A stretch of DNA of 64,000 nucleotides from assembly GCA_009377575.1 (NCBI GenBank), contig WHTU01000014.1, positions 1 to 64,000 on the forward strand, written 5' to 3'. Each line of letters starts with the position of its first letter. Within the stretch, counting starts at the first letter, position 1. A model generated the notes under the pieces. The model ran no database searches. It was not told where the DNA came from and saw nothing but the letters and a program-made list of their open reading frames with translations. The position numbers and the translations under genes are program-made. This stretch comes from Nitrososphaeraceae archaeon. GTDB taxonomy: Archaea; Thermoproteota; Nitrososphaeria; Nitrososphaerales; Nitrososphaeraceae. Below, piece after piece: positions 44,251 through 53,695 of the stretch.

Positions 44251-45153
44251 GTGTATAGAAGATATACGTTTGAGGAGGTTAAGAGGAAAATCTTCGGTCT
44301 TCTTGAGTATCAAATGACAGGTATGTCCGGAGTCGAATTGGCAAATAAAACTGGTATCAATCGAATGACGATTACCAAGTATTTGAATCTATTGTATTCA
44401 ATCGGATTGATTAGAAAGAAGAAAATCGGGACAGTCAATGTATGGTTTCTTGAATCCGGGTTGAATTATCCTGGATCATTTATCAACTATAACGATCTGC
44501 AGCAGAGATTTATGAATGCAATTTTAATAGGTAATGATGAGTTGTCATCGAAATTGATCATGAATGCATTAAACTCAGGAGCAGATAGACTGAAGCTCCT
44601 CACAGATGTCTTCCTGCCGACAGTTAATACTATTGGCGAGCTTTATAGTAGAGGGAGACTGAACAGGGTAGAACGAATAAGCTTTCAAAGCGTCGTAATA
44701 TCGATATTGGATTTCATCAAATACAGTATTTACAATGGAGAAAAGAGACCTGAAGTTTCTGCGCTAATTGTCTGTGGATCTGAAGATACAACTATTCATT
44801 CAAAGATTATCGATTTGTCACTTCGCTTTGAGAACTGTGATACACGATATATTGGCAATGTCGAAGGGGCACTTGATCCATTCTTCGACATCGATTTTCA
44901 GCGCTACGTAACTAAAATATGGGGAAATAAAACCGGGGTTATCATTTTGTGTATTTGCTCATCTGTAGAGAGTTCACTTCGTTTTCTGTATTCAGCAGCT
45001 CATGTGCTTCGGAACAAACTTGCCGCTCGCCTCATCTTATGCTTGATGACCAATAGTGAACTAAAGGAAGCATATGATTTTGAACACGCAGATCACATTG
45101 CAGCTAGTCCCCTTGATCTACTAATGTGGCTAAGAGACTTACTTCAAAAATAG
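44251..45153 (+). CDS. HTH regulator with possible B12-binding-like module
   Basis: 300 residues from a GTG. Residues 1-80 are a winged helix (M-S-G-V-E-L-A-N-K-T-G-I-N-R-M-T-I-T-K-Y-L recognition helices, then K-K-K-I-G-T-V-N-V-W-F wing). Residues about 85-170 are helical and contain V-F-L-P-T-V-N-T-I-G-E-L-Y-S-R-G-R-L-N-R-V-E, the cadence of the cobalamin-binding helical cap (pa-x-x-x-i-G-x-x-w-x-x-G-x-x-x-v). The rest is alpha/beta (A-L-I-V-C-G-S-E-D near 171) as a Rossmann-like half would be, but lacks the D-x-H-x-x-G base-off motif. Regulation by a corrinoid or light is therefore only a suggestion. It is divergent from argG. Confidence 0.6.
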   Translation: MYRRYTFEEVKRKIFGLLEYQMTGMSGVELANKTGINRMTITKYLNLLYSIGLIRKKKIGTVNVWFLESGLNYPGSFINYNDLQQRFMNAILIGNDELSSKLIMNALNSGADRLKLLTDVFLPTVNTIGELYSRGRLNRVERISFQSVVISILDFIKYSIYNGEKRPEVSALIVCGSEDTTIHSKIIDLSLRFENCDTRYIGNVEGALDPFFDIDFQRYVTKIWGNKTGVIILCICSSVESSLRFLYSAAHVLRNKLAARLILCLMTNSELKEAYDFEHADHIAASPLDLLMWLRDLLQK

Positions 45154-45418
45154 TACTACCTGTTCTGCCTGTCCACTCCTCAAACTTTAAATCGTCTTCT
45201 CACACGCACATCAATCGTGCATGTATCTGAATATCTTATTGGCCTAGTTTATCAGGTTGCCTAGAGCTATCACTACCAGGAAATATTTGTGACTGGACTG
45301 ACACGAAGGACCATACAAAATTAGAGTGATTCGGCACTCGATCCATTACGAAGTATTATCAGCATCGAAGTTAATACTGTGTGAAACTATTGGAGCAATA
45401 ATATGCTATCGTTGTAAT

Positions 45419-46237
45419 TCAAAATCCTAACTTTACTAATTGTTTTAAACCTCTATTTTTGAATCGTACAAAGGTTACGTCTATTGGAAATCGCGATATC
45501 AAAATATTCTGGTGTGAATGAATCGGATAAATTTCTTGTCCATCTACAATTAAGTTGGTGTCATAGTTGCTTTCGACAACGATATTTTCAACAGGAACAA
45601 CAATACTAGGCATTCGATTAATTGATCCTACTGGAACAATTATTAGAGATTCCAGATTCTCCTGTAATAATGGACCCCCAAGAGAATAACAATGACCGGT
45701 AGAACCGGTCGGAGTTGACACCGCAACACCATCCATCCTTTGATTAATTTCATCGCCCAGAGTATTTATGGAGAAGTACGGGGTTCTCATAACATTTGAT
45801 CTTGTACATAAGATCTCGTTCAATGCAGGAAAGGTTTGTATTCCATTAGCGGTTGCAAAAATTCTGAGTCTTCGTTCCAAGAGGTAATCGCCGCTGAGCG
45901 TGTCGTGTATAGATTTTTCTATCATGTCTGCACCTATCTCAGACAGAATGCCTCTGTTTCCTCCAATATTCATGGGTAGTATCGGAGTATTGGGTGGCAT
46001 TCCTCTGCATGATCTTAGAGTAGTCCCGTCACCGCCGATTGCAATCGCGATATCTATATTAGCTTTTTCTAAGTCTGAATATGATACTGGAATTGATCCT
46101 TGAAGAGTTAATGGTAGGATTGAATATGAGCTGATGTTGCGCGAACCTAAGATCTTGACGATAACTTGAGCGGTCTCCTGCGCTTCCTTGCTATTCAACT
46201 TTGTTGCAATGGCCACTCTGTGGATGTCCTCAGACAT
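45419..46237 (-). CDS. nadK: NAD kinase
   Basis: 272 residues. It has the diacylglycerol-kinase-type fold of ATP-NAD kinases: G-G-D-G-T-T-L-R near 68 and A-V-S-T-P-T-G-S-T-G-H-C-Y-S-L-G-G-P near 173-190 (substrate-binding motifs). It phosphorylates NAD to NADP. Length normal, no extra domain. The start M-S-E-D-I-H-R is 137 bases from tRNA-Ile on the opposite strand. Probably monocistronic. Confidence 0.92.
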   Translation of the reverse strand: MSEDIHRVAIATKLNSKEAQETAQVIVKILGSRNISSYSILPLTLQGSIPVSYSDLEKANIDIAIAIGGDGTTLRSCRGMPPNTPILPMNIGGNRGILSEIGADMIEKSIHDTLSGDYLLERRLRIFATANGIQTFPALNEILCTRSNVMRTPYFSINTLGDEINQRMDGVAVSTPTGSTGHCYSLGGPLLQENLESLIIVPVGSINRMPSIVVPVENIVVESNYDTNLIVDGQEIYPIHSHQNILISRFPIDVTFVRFKNRGLKQLVKLGF

Positions 46238-46374
46238 GAGCTAATAGAAAATATCACTGAGCATACACTTAAATGCATTTACATCGGTTGTTGAAAAAAA
46301 ACTGTCTAATTTGTTTTCTGACGGAACCCACACGAATAAATAACGCAGGAATTGAACATCAATAGCACAATAAT

Positions 46375-46448
46375 GGGCCGATAGCTCAGCTTGGTGGAGC
46401 GTTCGACTGATAATCGAAAGGTCGAGGGTTCAACTCCCTTTCGGCCCA
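46375..46448 (+). tRNA. tRNA-Ile(GAT)
   Basis: A 74-nt cloverleaf without intron. Acceptor GGGCCGA pairs with TCGGCCC (46441-46447), discriminator A at 46448. D-arm GCTC...GAGC; anticodon stem TTCGA/TCGAA with loop CTGATAA, anticodon GAT (46409-46411 region); T-arm GAGGG-TTCAACT-CCCTT. CCA is not encoded. A GAATAAATAA stretch some 40 bases ahead may be its TATA box. Confidence 0.95.
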
Positions 46449-47379
46449 TACTTCTCATTTATCTCTAGAACTACCATTATTTACGAATTAGAAGAGGACA
46501 ATTTAGATCAGACATGGACGATCACATGATAATCAATATTCTAGACTCGGTGATAAAATAGCAGAACTATAAGAGAGCCTTTCACAAATGCCCAATTTTT
46601 TTTTGAACTTTGGAATCTGTGGATGATCTTATATGCATAATTAAGATGATGTGTCAAGAAGAAAGGAAATTCATAATGCACCACATGTTTATTCATTTAT
46701 ACGTTCTGAGATGGAAGATGAAGTAGAGAGAGATTCTTGATCAGCAATCAGTAAATACTACAATACGATCTTGCTATAAAGTGTTATGGATAGTCTAGTA
46801 TCAATCTGGAAAAAATATTCCATTGGATATTAATAAGGCGAAGAATTGCAAGTGGCAGATTATAACCAATAGAATCTGCTATGACGTGATCAGAAATTAG
46901 AATTAGTTCTGTTACAAAGGTGACTTAATTTGCACCGACGATAATTTTGTTAATATTTCATCTTCTGACCAGTTTACAATTTGACAGGTCGTCCCCTCTT
47001 GTTATTTGAAGGTGTCAAATGGACAACTAGATTTGGCGGCTGGCAATATCCATGAGCTGTTCTCCTTTAATCTTAACGAAATTTTGCAACCAATTCACAA
47101 ATCCGTAAGCTCCACAGCTTCATTATACTGCTTTCCGACCTGATATCTTTGGGGTATGAGGACAAGATGCATCTTCCTATGAGCATGAGGCAAAGTTATT
47201 TTCGATCTTAGGCATCAAGGGCGACAGTACAAATGAAAGCAAAAGTCAGTACCCATTAGGCGTCAGGAAGGTACCTTAAAAATTGGAAGCAGGTTCAAAT
47301 AATTTAGTTTATTACACAATATCAATTTACACCTAAATAATTCAAAGTGGCACACTAATTCCAAACGATTATAGTTATT
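46449..47379 (+). other. Long intergenic stretch, nothing firm
   Basis: 930 bases before cdvC. A T9 run lies at 46593-46601. On the minus strand at about 47040-47200 two adjacent frames read V-L-I-P-Q-R-Y-Q-V-G-K-Q-Y-N-E-A-V-E-L-T and then N-W-L-Q-N-F-V-K-I-K-G-E-Q-L-M-D-I-A, which could be a decayed gene with one frameshift. This is not called. No RNA gene beyond tRNA-Ile. Confidence 0.35.
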
Positions 47380-48642
47380 ATGAGTCTTGCTCCACAGGAA
47401 CTGGAAAATACTGCGAGCAAATTCGCAGCTGAAGCTATTAGCTTTGACTCGCAGGGTTCGAGAGGGATGGCTATTCAATCCTATCAAAGAGCCATAGACG
47501 CGTTGGTGAAATTGGTCCAAATTTATCCAGAGTATAGGTTAAATAGAGTATATAGAGAGCGAGCAACTGCTTACCAAAATCGAATACGCACACTTCAGCT
47601 TTCGACAGAACTGACTTCGAAGACCCCAAATAGAACTATTACCCTTATAACAAAGGATTCTCTGGGTCAAGATTCTAACGAATTGCGAAATGAGAGAAAA
47701 TCGAAGATGTCATCCATGAACTTCACCCGTCAAGGCGGCGGTTCAGATTCATCCACATCTTCAGAGCCGAATTTCGACGAGCTTGTGCTGAAAGAAAAGC
47801 CACATGTAAAGTGGGAAGAGGTAATCGGTCTAGACGATGCAAAACGAGCAATACGTGAGTCGATTGTCTATCCTACCAAACGGTGTGATTTGTTTCCACT
47901 AGGATGGCCTCGTGGAATACTCCTATTTGGCCCACCAGGCTGCGGTAAAACCTTGCTAGCGGCTGCAGCTGCTGCTGAAATTGACGGATATTTCTTGAAT
48001 GTGGATGCAGCAAGCATGATGAGCAAATGGTTGGGAGAAGCTGAGAAAAACGTATCTAAATTATTTATGCTGGCAAGGCGGCTCCATGAGAATGAAGGTG
48101 TTCCAGTTCTTTTGTTTATTGATGAGATTGATTCATTACTTGGAACTAGATCTAGTGAGATTGGTGGAGAAGTACGGGTAAAGAACCAATTCCTTACAGA
48201 AATGGATGGAATAAATGTCAAGACGAAAGATTCTCAGTTGTACGTGATTGGTGCAACAAACAAGCCTTGGACGTTGGAGTCAGGATTTCTTCGAAGGTTC
48301 CAGAAGCGCATCAATGTGTCACTTCCTTCCCTTCCGTCTCGAGTAGACCTATTTCGTCAATATACTCGTCCTCTAAATCGCGAAAGATCCTTAAAACCAG
48401 ATGATTTGGCTAAGCTATGTGAGGGTTATAGTGCTAGCGACATAAAGGACATTTGTCAGTCTGCCCAGCTTAGGGTTGTTAATGAATTATTTGAAAGTGG
48501 TATGGCTATGGATACCAAATCAAACCCTAGGTCTATAAGTGCAACCGATTTCAAGGAAATCTTCAAGGTTCGAAAACCTAGCGTAAGCGCAGAAATGCTC
48601 AAGGCCTACGTTAAATGGAGTGACCAATTCAAAGCACTCTAA
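47380..48642 (+). CDS. cdvC: CdvC, Vps4-like AAA ATPase of ESCRT cell division
   Basis: 420 residues. An N-terminal MIT domain (about 5-75: A-S-K-F-A-A-E-A-I...A-I-Q-S-Y-Q-R-A-I-D-A-L-V-K-L) binds CdvB tails. A polar linker of about 65 residues follows, then the AAA module: Walker A G-P-P-G-C-G-K-T (184-191), pore loop M-S-K-W-L-G-E, Walker B L-L-F-I-D-E-I-D (about 245-251) and the arginine finger in F-L-R-R-F. It disassembles ESCRT-III filaments during division. The gene stands alone; thaumarchaeal cdv genes are often apart. Its stop overlaps the convergent pyrophosphatase by four bases. Confidence 0.93.
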   Translation: MSLAPQELENTASKFAAEAISFDSQGSRGMAIQSYQRAIDALVKLVQIYPEYRLNRVYRERATAYQNRIRTLQLSTELTSKTPNRTITLITKDSLGQDSNELRNERKSKMSSMNFTRQGGGSDSSTSSEPNFDELVLKEKPHVKWEEVIGLDDAKRAIRESIVYPTKRCDLFPLGWPRGILLFGPPGCGKTLLAAAAAAEIDGYFLNVDAASMMSKWLGEAEKNVSKLFMLARRLHENEGVPVLLFIDEIDSLLGTRSSEIGGEVRVKNQFLTEMDGINVKTKDSQLYVIGATNKPWTLESGFLRRFQKRINVSLPSLPSRVDLFRQYTRPLNRERSLKPDDLAKLCEGYSASDIKDICQSAQLRVVNELFESGMAMDTKSNPRSISATDFKEIFKVRKPSVSAEMLKAYVKWSDQFKAL

Positions 48643-49202
48643 TGATTCCCGGCCGAATATCTGTCCGTCGCCTCCTTTATTTTTTGTCTGGCAACTTGAT
48701 CATTAGCATAACCCACTACTCTTACAAACTTTCCTGGTTCTAATTCTTTGTAGTGTTCAAAAAAGTGTCTAATCTTATCCAATACACTAGTTGGAATATC
48801 CGATAATTGTTTTACGTTTGAATAGACTGGGTCTACTTTCGGGCTAGGCACAGCAATAATCTTGGAATCCTTTCCTTTCTCGTCTTCAGTTAACAAGACT
48901 CCTAGAGGGGTAGCACGGACAACCGACAAAGGAAAGAGACTTTCGTCACCGATCAACAACACATCTGCAGGGTCTCCATCTTCCTCCAAGGATCCCGGCA
49001 AAAATCCATAATTAAATGGATATACCATGGAGGTGTACAGTTTTCTATCTACAAACAAAATTCCTGTGTCGTGATCTATCTCGTACTTGATCCTGCTATC
49101 CTTAGGAATTTCAACAACTACGTTGATATCTCCTAGAGGTTCGCTCATTGGCGGTATTTTATTTAGAATAGACAACTTTGGTAAAATATTATAGTGAGAC
49201 AT
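48639..49202 (-). CDS. ppa: Inorganic pyrophosphatase
   Basis: 187 residues from the ATG at 49202, favoured because the TATA box at 49231-49240 puts the transcript start near 49209, downstream of the other ATG at 49226. A family-I soluble pyrophosphatase: V-V-V-E-I-P-K-D-S-R-I-K-Y-E-I-D near 30, Y-G-F-L-P-G-S near 64 and the metal-binding E-D-G-D-P-A-D-V-L near 76. It hydrolyses PPi to drive biosynthesis. Codon use and position (next to ileS) fit a housekeeping gene. Confidence 0.92.
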   Translation of the reverse strand: MSHYNILPKLSILNKIPPMSEPLGDINVVVEIPKDSRIKYEIDHDTGILFVDRKLYTSMVYPFNYGFLPGSLEEDGDPADVLLIGDESLFPLSVVRATPLGVLLTEDEKGKDSKIIAVPSPKVDPVYSNVKQLSDIPTSVLDKIRHFFEHYKELEPGKFVRVVGYANDQVARQKIKEATDRYSAGNH

Positions 49203-49230
49203 TATTATGTTTCTATTGACGGACATGCCA

Positions 49231-49240
49231 AAAATATAAA
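49231..49240 (-). promoter_or_regulatory. TATA box deciding the ppa start
   Basis: On the minus strand this reads TTTATATTTT. Its centre is about 34 bases before the ATG at 49202 and only ten before the ATG at 49226, so 49202 is the likely start. Confidence 0.5.
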
Positions 49241-49270
49241 GAGGGTTAAAGAAAGATTGCTTCCATAGAA

Positions 49271-52200
49271 TTGGATTTGCTTCCTACTTTCGACGCTAAA
49301 GCTATAGAAAAATTGGTAAGAGAACATTGGGAAAAAGTAAATCTTCAACAACTTATCCAAAAAGAATTAGAAGCCTGCAAAAATCCACTTTTAGGTTTTA
49401 TTGAAGGGCCACCCACTATGAATGGGGATCCTCATCTAGGCCATTTACGGGGACGTATTATAAAGGATGCATGGTTCAGGATTAAGACACTTCAGAAGAA
49501 CAGAGTGGTATTCCGGGCCGGATGGGATACTCAAGGATTGCCAGTGGAGCTACAGGCAGAAAAAGAACTAGGTCTTACCGGTAGCAAGATTGAGAACATA
49601 CGTAAAGTGGGGGCAGAGAGGTTAGTGCAGGCATGTATAGATCTTATTCACAAATATAATGCCAAGTGGATCCAATCGGACGAATTACTTGGGATGTCTT
49701 TCGACTATTCGCAAGCCTACTGGACCTACAAAGATGAATACATTGAAAGAGAGTGGAGATATCTCCAAAGGGCGTGGGAGCAAGGCATATTGAAGGAAGG
49801 TTTTCGCGTTGTACCATACTGTCCATCGTGTCAAACTTCCCTTAGCAATGCGGAAGTTAACCAGGGTTATCAAAATGTGGAAGATCCATCTCTATATTAC
49901 AAGGTCAGGTTGAGAGACGAAAATGTATTTTTAGTAGTATGGACAACAATGCCTTTTACGCTTGTTACCGATGAATTAGTTGCCGTGAATCCTGAAGCAA
50001 AATATGCGTACGTCAATACAGGTCAGGAGATTTGGGTCTTGGCGCGAGAAAGACTAGAGGAGCTATTTGACTATCTGGGTATTCGGGAATTTGAAATAAT
50101 GAAAATTGTATCGGGAAAAGAACTTGAAGGGCAAAGATACATACATCCTTTCCTTACGATGATACCAGGATTAGAAACGTTAGCAAAAACAGGAAAGATC
50201 CATCTAGTTGTCGCTGAAAGCTTTGTTGATATTAACACTGGGAGCGGTATAGTCCATTTGTCTCCAGCCAATGGAGAAATGGACTTTCAAATTGCTACCA
50301 AGCGGAGCATTCCCATATTTGTTCCCATTGACGATAGGGTTATATTTACAGAGGACGCAGGTGTATTCAGTCAGCTATTTGTTAGAGATGCTGATGCTCT
50401 TGTGATTCAGAAATTAAAAGCCATCTGTCATTACATCAAAGCAGGACGAATTAAGCATCAATACCCAACTTGTTGGCGTTCTCATCATAAATTGGTATGG
50501 TTGTCCAGACGAGAGTATTTCTATATGACGGAAATGTTGGGCTCGAAACCCCTTGACGCAGCTCAGAGTGTTAAATATTTTTTCAACGCTCCCAGGAATA
50601 GGTTTATTGAGATTATTAAGGAAAAGGTACCATGGTGCATTACAAGAGAACGATTGTGGGGAACCCCTCTTCCCATATGGTCCTGTGTTAACTGTAAAAG
50701 GAAGGATCTGTTGTACTCACGGAAGCAGGTCATAGAAAGGGCAATTAGTTTGCCAGACGGGGAACAATTTCCATTGCATAGGCCCCAGTTGGACAGAATA
50801 AATCTTAAATGTGACTCATGTGGGTCGATAATGCGGAGAGAGCAATTTGTTCTGGATACCTGGCACAATAGTGGAGCTGCTCCATATGCTTCATTGACCG
50901 ATTCTGAATATCATGAACTTGTTCCATCCCCGTTCCTTACTGAAGGAATTGATCAGACCAGGGGATGGGGTTACACGATGCTGCTAGAGAATATTATTCT
51001 GTCAGGATCACCCATATCCCCTTATCAATCATTCCTTTTTCAAGGTCATGTGTTAGACGAAAAGGGTAATAAGATGAGCAAGAGTTTAGGGAACGTAATC
51101 GACTCTATAGAGTTCCTAAGCAATAATCCAGTGGATATAATTAGATACTACTTCTTGTGGAAGTCTTCGCCTGTCGAGTCACTGAATTTCGACGTTAAAG
51201 AAATGTTGAGCAGGCCCCATCAAATCATTAGCACACTCTACTATCTACACATATATTTTAGCCAGAACAGTAAGTATGACAAATACGATCCACAAAGTCA
51301 TAGTCTTGATTGGATAATAAGTAGAAATCTTCTATCAATCTCTGAAAGATGGATACTGTCCAAGTTTCAAGCTCTAATCTCAGGTTTTGCAGCAGCTTTT
51401 AAGGAATGTAGATTTCATGAAGCAGCAAAGTTGCTTGAGGAATTCATAATCAACCTTCTTAGTCAGACCTACATCCCTATTGTCCGAAATGATTTATGGG
51501 ACGACAATCAAGAATCATGGGAAAGACGACTATCTGTATACTCTGTACTCCATTATGTGCTAAAGAACCTTGACATCATGCTTCATCCAATTTCTCCTTT
51601 TGTAACAGAGTACCTATACCAGATGTGCTTTAAGGAGAATGAAAGTGTAATGTTCGAGAATTGGCCAATCCCTCACAATGAATATGTGGTTAGTGATGTG
51701 GAATCAGGATTTGATTTACTAAAGAACATTATTTCCCTTTCGAACGCAGCTAGAATGAAGGCCAAACTAAAACGAAGATGGCCCATTAATGAAGTTCTAA
51801 TATTCTCAACCGACATTCATTTTCTTGATAACCCTGATCTGATGGAGATCTTAAAAAACCAAGTAAATGCCCAGAACTGTAGACTAGTTGAAATTCCATC
51901 CTTCAAGTCTGAAACCTCGAAAGTGAATTCATTAATAGCGAAGGGTGCTCCTATCAATGTGGAGATGCATATTTCCACAAGAAGCGTTGCTCCAAGAGTT
52001 AAGAGCAAGATAACCCCTCTAATGCGAGATTTTAAGGAGATCGATAAAATCAAGGCTCTTCAATCCTTGGAAACAGAAGGCAAGATAACCGTTAATGTCC
52101 TAGACGAGAAAATCGAGCTAGTGAACAATGACCTTGTAATGGAGTATTTCCCTTCAGAGGGCTATTCTAGTGTTGAACTTGATGGTCTAGTTGTCTTCAT

Positions 52201-52486
52201 TTCGACCTCCCGATCGAATCAACTGATAAGGATGGGTTTTCTTAGAGATTTGGCTAGGAATTTGCAGCAACTGAGAAAGGAACATGGGCGCAACCCTACT
52301 GACATTTTACCCATTGCTCATGTAGCAAACCTTAACGAATCAGAAATGGAGGACCTTTCTGAACTAAAAGATGAACTGAAATTCCTGGTAAGAGTGAACG
52401 AGATTGTATTCTCAAAGGAGCCCTTAGCTGGTATCGACTATAAAGCTGTTGATCTAGATGGCCAGCAAATACTGATCTCCATATAG
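49271..52486 (+). CDS. ileS: Isoleucyl-tRNA synthetase
   Basis: 1071 residues from a TTG. Class I signature H-L-G-H near 57 (D-P-H-L-G-H-L-R-G-R) and K-M-S-K-S near 600 (G-N-K-M-S-K-S-L-G-N) bind ATP; the inserted CP1 editing domain lies between about 185 and 395 (T-T-M-P-F-T-L near 225, G-S-G-I-V-H-L-S-P-A-N-G near 325). Two zinc-like pairs occur (C-P-S-C near 184; C-V-N-C and C-D-S-C near 480-515). A long anticodon-binding and C-terminal part is present, as in archaeal/eukaryotic IleRS. Charges tRNA-Ile. Possibly co-transcribed with the next small gene (97 bases). Confidence 0.95.
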   Translation: MDLLPTFDAKAIEKLVREHWEKVNLQQLIQKELEACKNPLLGFIEGPPTMNGDPHLGHLRGRIIKDAWFRIKTLQKNRVVFRAGWDTQGLPVELQAEKELGLTGSKIENIRKVGAERLVQACIDLIHKYNAKWIQSDELLGMSFDYSQAYWTYKDEYIEREWRYLQRAWEQGILKEGFRVVPYCPSCQTSLSNAEVNQGYQNVEDPSLYYKVRLRDENVFLVVWTTMPFTLVTDELVAVNPEAKYAYVNTGQEIWVLARERLEELFDYLGIREFEIMKIVSGKELEGQRYIHPFLTMIPGLETLAKTGKIHLVVAESFVDINTGSGIVHLSPANGEMDFQIATKRSIPIFVPIDDRVIFTEDAGVFSQLFVRDADALVIQKLKAICHYIKAGRIKHQYPTCWRSHHKLVWLSRREYFYMTEMLGSKPLDAAQSVKYFFNAPRNRFIEIIKEKVPWCITRERLWGTPLPIWSCVNCKRKDLLYSRKQVIERAISLPDGEQFPLHRPQLDRINLKCDSCGSIMRREQFVLDTWHNSGAAPYASLTDSEYHELVPSPFLTEGIDQTRGWGYTMLLENIILSGSPISPYQSFLFQGHVLDEKGNKMSKSLGNVIDSIEFLSNNPVDIIRYYFLWKSSPVESLNFDVKEMLSRPHQIISTLYYLHIYFSQNSKYDKYDPQSHSLDWIISRNLLSISERWILSKFQALISGFAAAFKECRFHEAAKLLEEFIINLLSQTYIPIVRNDLWDDNQESWERRLSVYSVLHYVLKNLDIMLHPISPFVTEYLYQMCFKENESVMFENWPIPHNEYVVSDVESGFDLLKNIISLSNAARMKAKLKRRWPINEVLIFSTDIHFLDNPDLMEILKNQVNAQNCRLVEIPSFKSETSKVNSLIAKGAPINVEMHISTRSVAPRVKSKITPLMRDFKEIDKIKALQSLETEGKITVNVLDEKIELVNNDLVMEYFPSEGYSSVELDGLVVFISTSRSNQLIRMGFLRDLARNLQQLRKEHGRNPTDILPIAHVANLNESEMEDLSELKDELKFLVRVNEIVFSKEPLAGIDYKAVDLDGQQILISI

Positions 52487-52583
52487 CAACCAAGCTAGGC
52501 TAAGCAGGACTATTAGGAACAATTTTAGCTTTCCGTCAAGAATTGTAACCGTGGTAAATTAAATACAAAAAGCTGGAAAATGG

Positions 52584-52946
52584 ATGCCATTGATTAATAA
52601 TAAGCAGATTGCTCTTGATACCGGACAAGTTACTTTAGATCAATGGCTCATAGAGAGACTTCGAGATAAACTTGCAAAGACATCGCTACTTTCAGCAAGA
52701 CTACGCCATCCGATTCTATTGTACAGAAAAACTATCGAAGAATCTGAGCAATCAGCTGAGGAAGAAATCGCCACGGTCTGTAAGGATTTCATCATCGTAC
52801 AGGTAATAACATACGGTGGATTTATTTCCCCAAGTTTTCAACAGCAATACATTTTCACCCCAGACAAATTTGCGCCATGGGTTATGCATCGTAGCCGTGA
52901 ACTCGTGATGCAATGCCTTGAAAATATTGAAGAACTTTCTCAATAA
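52584..52946 (+). CDS. Conserved-looking protein, unknown
   Basis: 120 residues from ATG at 52584. It starts helical and charged (L-D-Q-W-L-I-E-R-L-R-D-K-L-A-K-T), then has a short beta region (F-I-I-V-Q-V-I-T-Y-G-G-F-I) and a C-terminal helix ending L-E-N-I-E-E-L-S-Q. One cysteine in the middle and one near the end. No signal or membrane segment. No family recognised; it follows ileS closely and may share its message. Confidence 0.55.
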   Translation: MPLINNKQIALDTGQVTLDQWLIERLRDKLAKTSLLSARLRHPILLYRKTIEESEQSAEEEIATVCKDFIIVQVITYGGFISPSFQQQYIFTPDKFAPWVMHRSRELVMQCLENIEELSQ

Positions 52947-53277
52947 TGTCAGGCTAATAAATCAATTTTCGGAAAATGGAGATTGATTACTATTAGAAAG
53001 ATCCTAAATCTCTGGAAGATTTGAATCGCATTTTTGTCTAAATTAGAGACTATTGCAAAAACTCATTTCCAATCATGCCTATTGTGGTATTCAATACCGA
53101 TATGATACGTGTCGTCATTTGATAGTTATGGGCTTGACACGGACACATATAAAACCTAATGTGGTAGGTTGGTTTAGATCCCCTAACGATATTTTTTTTG
53201 AGTGAAACTTCCGTTAAATAAAGTATTATGTTCATACGAGTTAACCACTTTTAAACATGATCTCCCTTTGCATTATT

Positions 53278-53643
53278 ATGAAGATATATACGGAGGATAG
53301 ACCATGGGGCAGGTTCGAAAAATTTCACGAAAATAAGATAAGCACGGTCAAATTGATCTATATCACTCCGAACCACCGGCTTAGTCTCCAATACCATACA
53401 CACCGAAATGAATTCTGGAGGATAATAAATGGAACTGCAGAAGTTGAGGTGGATGGAAAGACCTTTAGTGTAAAAGAGGGAGATGATATCTCTATTGGAT
53501 CAAAAAGTCATCACCGAATCAAAGCATTGGCAAATGGCTGCATTGTTCTGGAGATTTCCTACGGTCACTTTGATGAAGACGATATCGTGCGGATTGAGGA
53601 CGACTTTAACAGAATAAATTCAAGCAACCCACGATCATCATGA
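53278..53643 (+). CDS. Cupin, mannose-6-phosphate isomerase type II-like
   Basis: 121 residues from the ATG at 53278; an upstream ATG at 53257 adds seven weakly conserved residues. Single cupin: E-D-R-P-W-G-R-F-E at 5-13, the metal-site strand H-R-L-S-L-Q-Y-H-T-H-R-N-E-F-W near 36-50 (His, His, Glu) and G-D-D-I-S-I-G-S-K-S-H-H-R near 74. This matches the isomerase half of bacterial ManC/phosphomannose isomerase type II. It likely interconverts sugar phosphates, though a loss of enzyme role is possible. Stands 52 bases before EF-1alpha. Confidence 0.85.
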   Translation: MKIYTEDRPWGRFEKFHENKISTVKLIYITPNHRLSLQYHTHRNEFWRIINGTAEVEVDGKTFSVKEGDDISIGSKSHHRIKALANGCIVLEISYGHFDEDDIVRIEDDFNRINSSNPRSS

Positions 53644-53695
53644 CCCAGCTACGATCAACGAAATACAAATAAAGCCCTAATAGCGTTCTACCGTT

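Noticed and set aside
47040-47200. Two minus-strand frames resembling a frameshifted gene
   Set aside because: Protein-like in places, but no recognised family and no homologue available to confirm.
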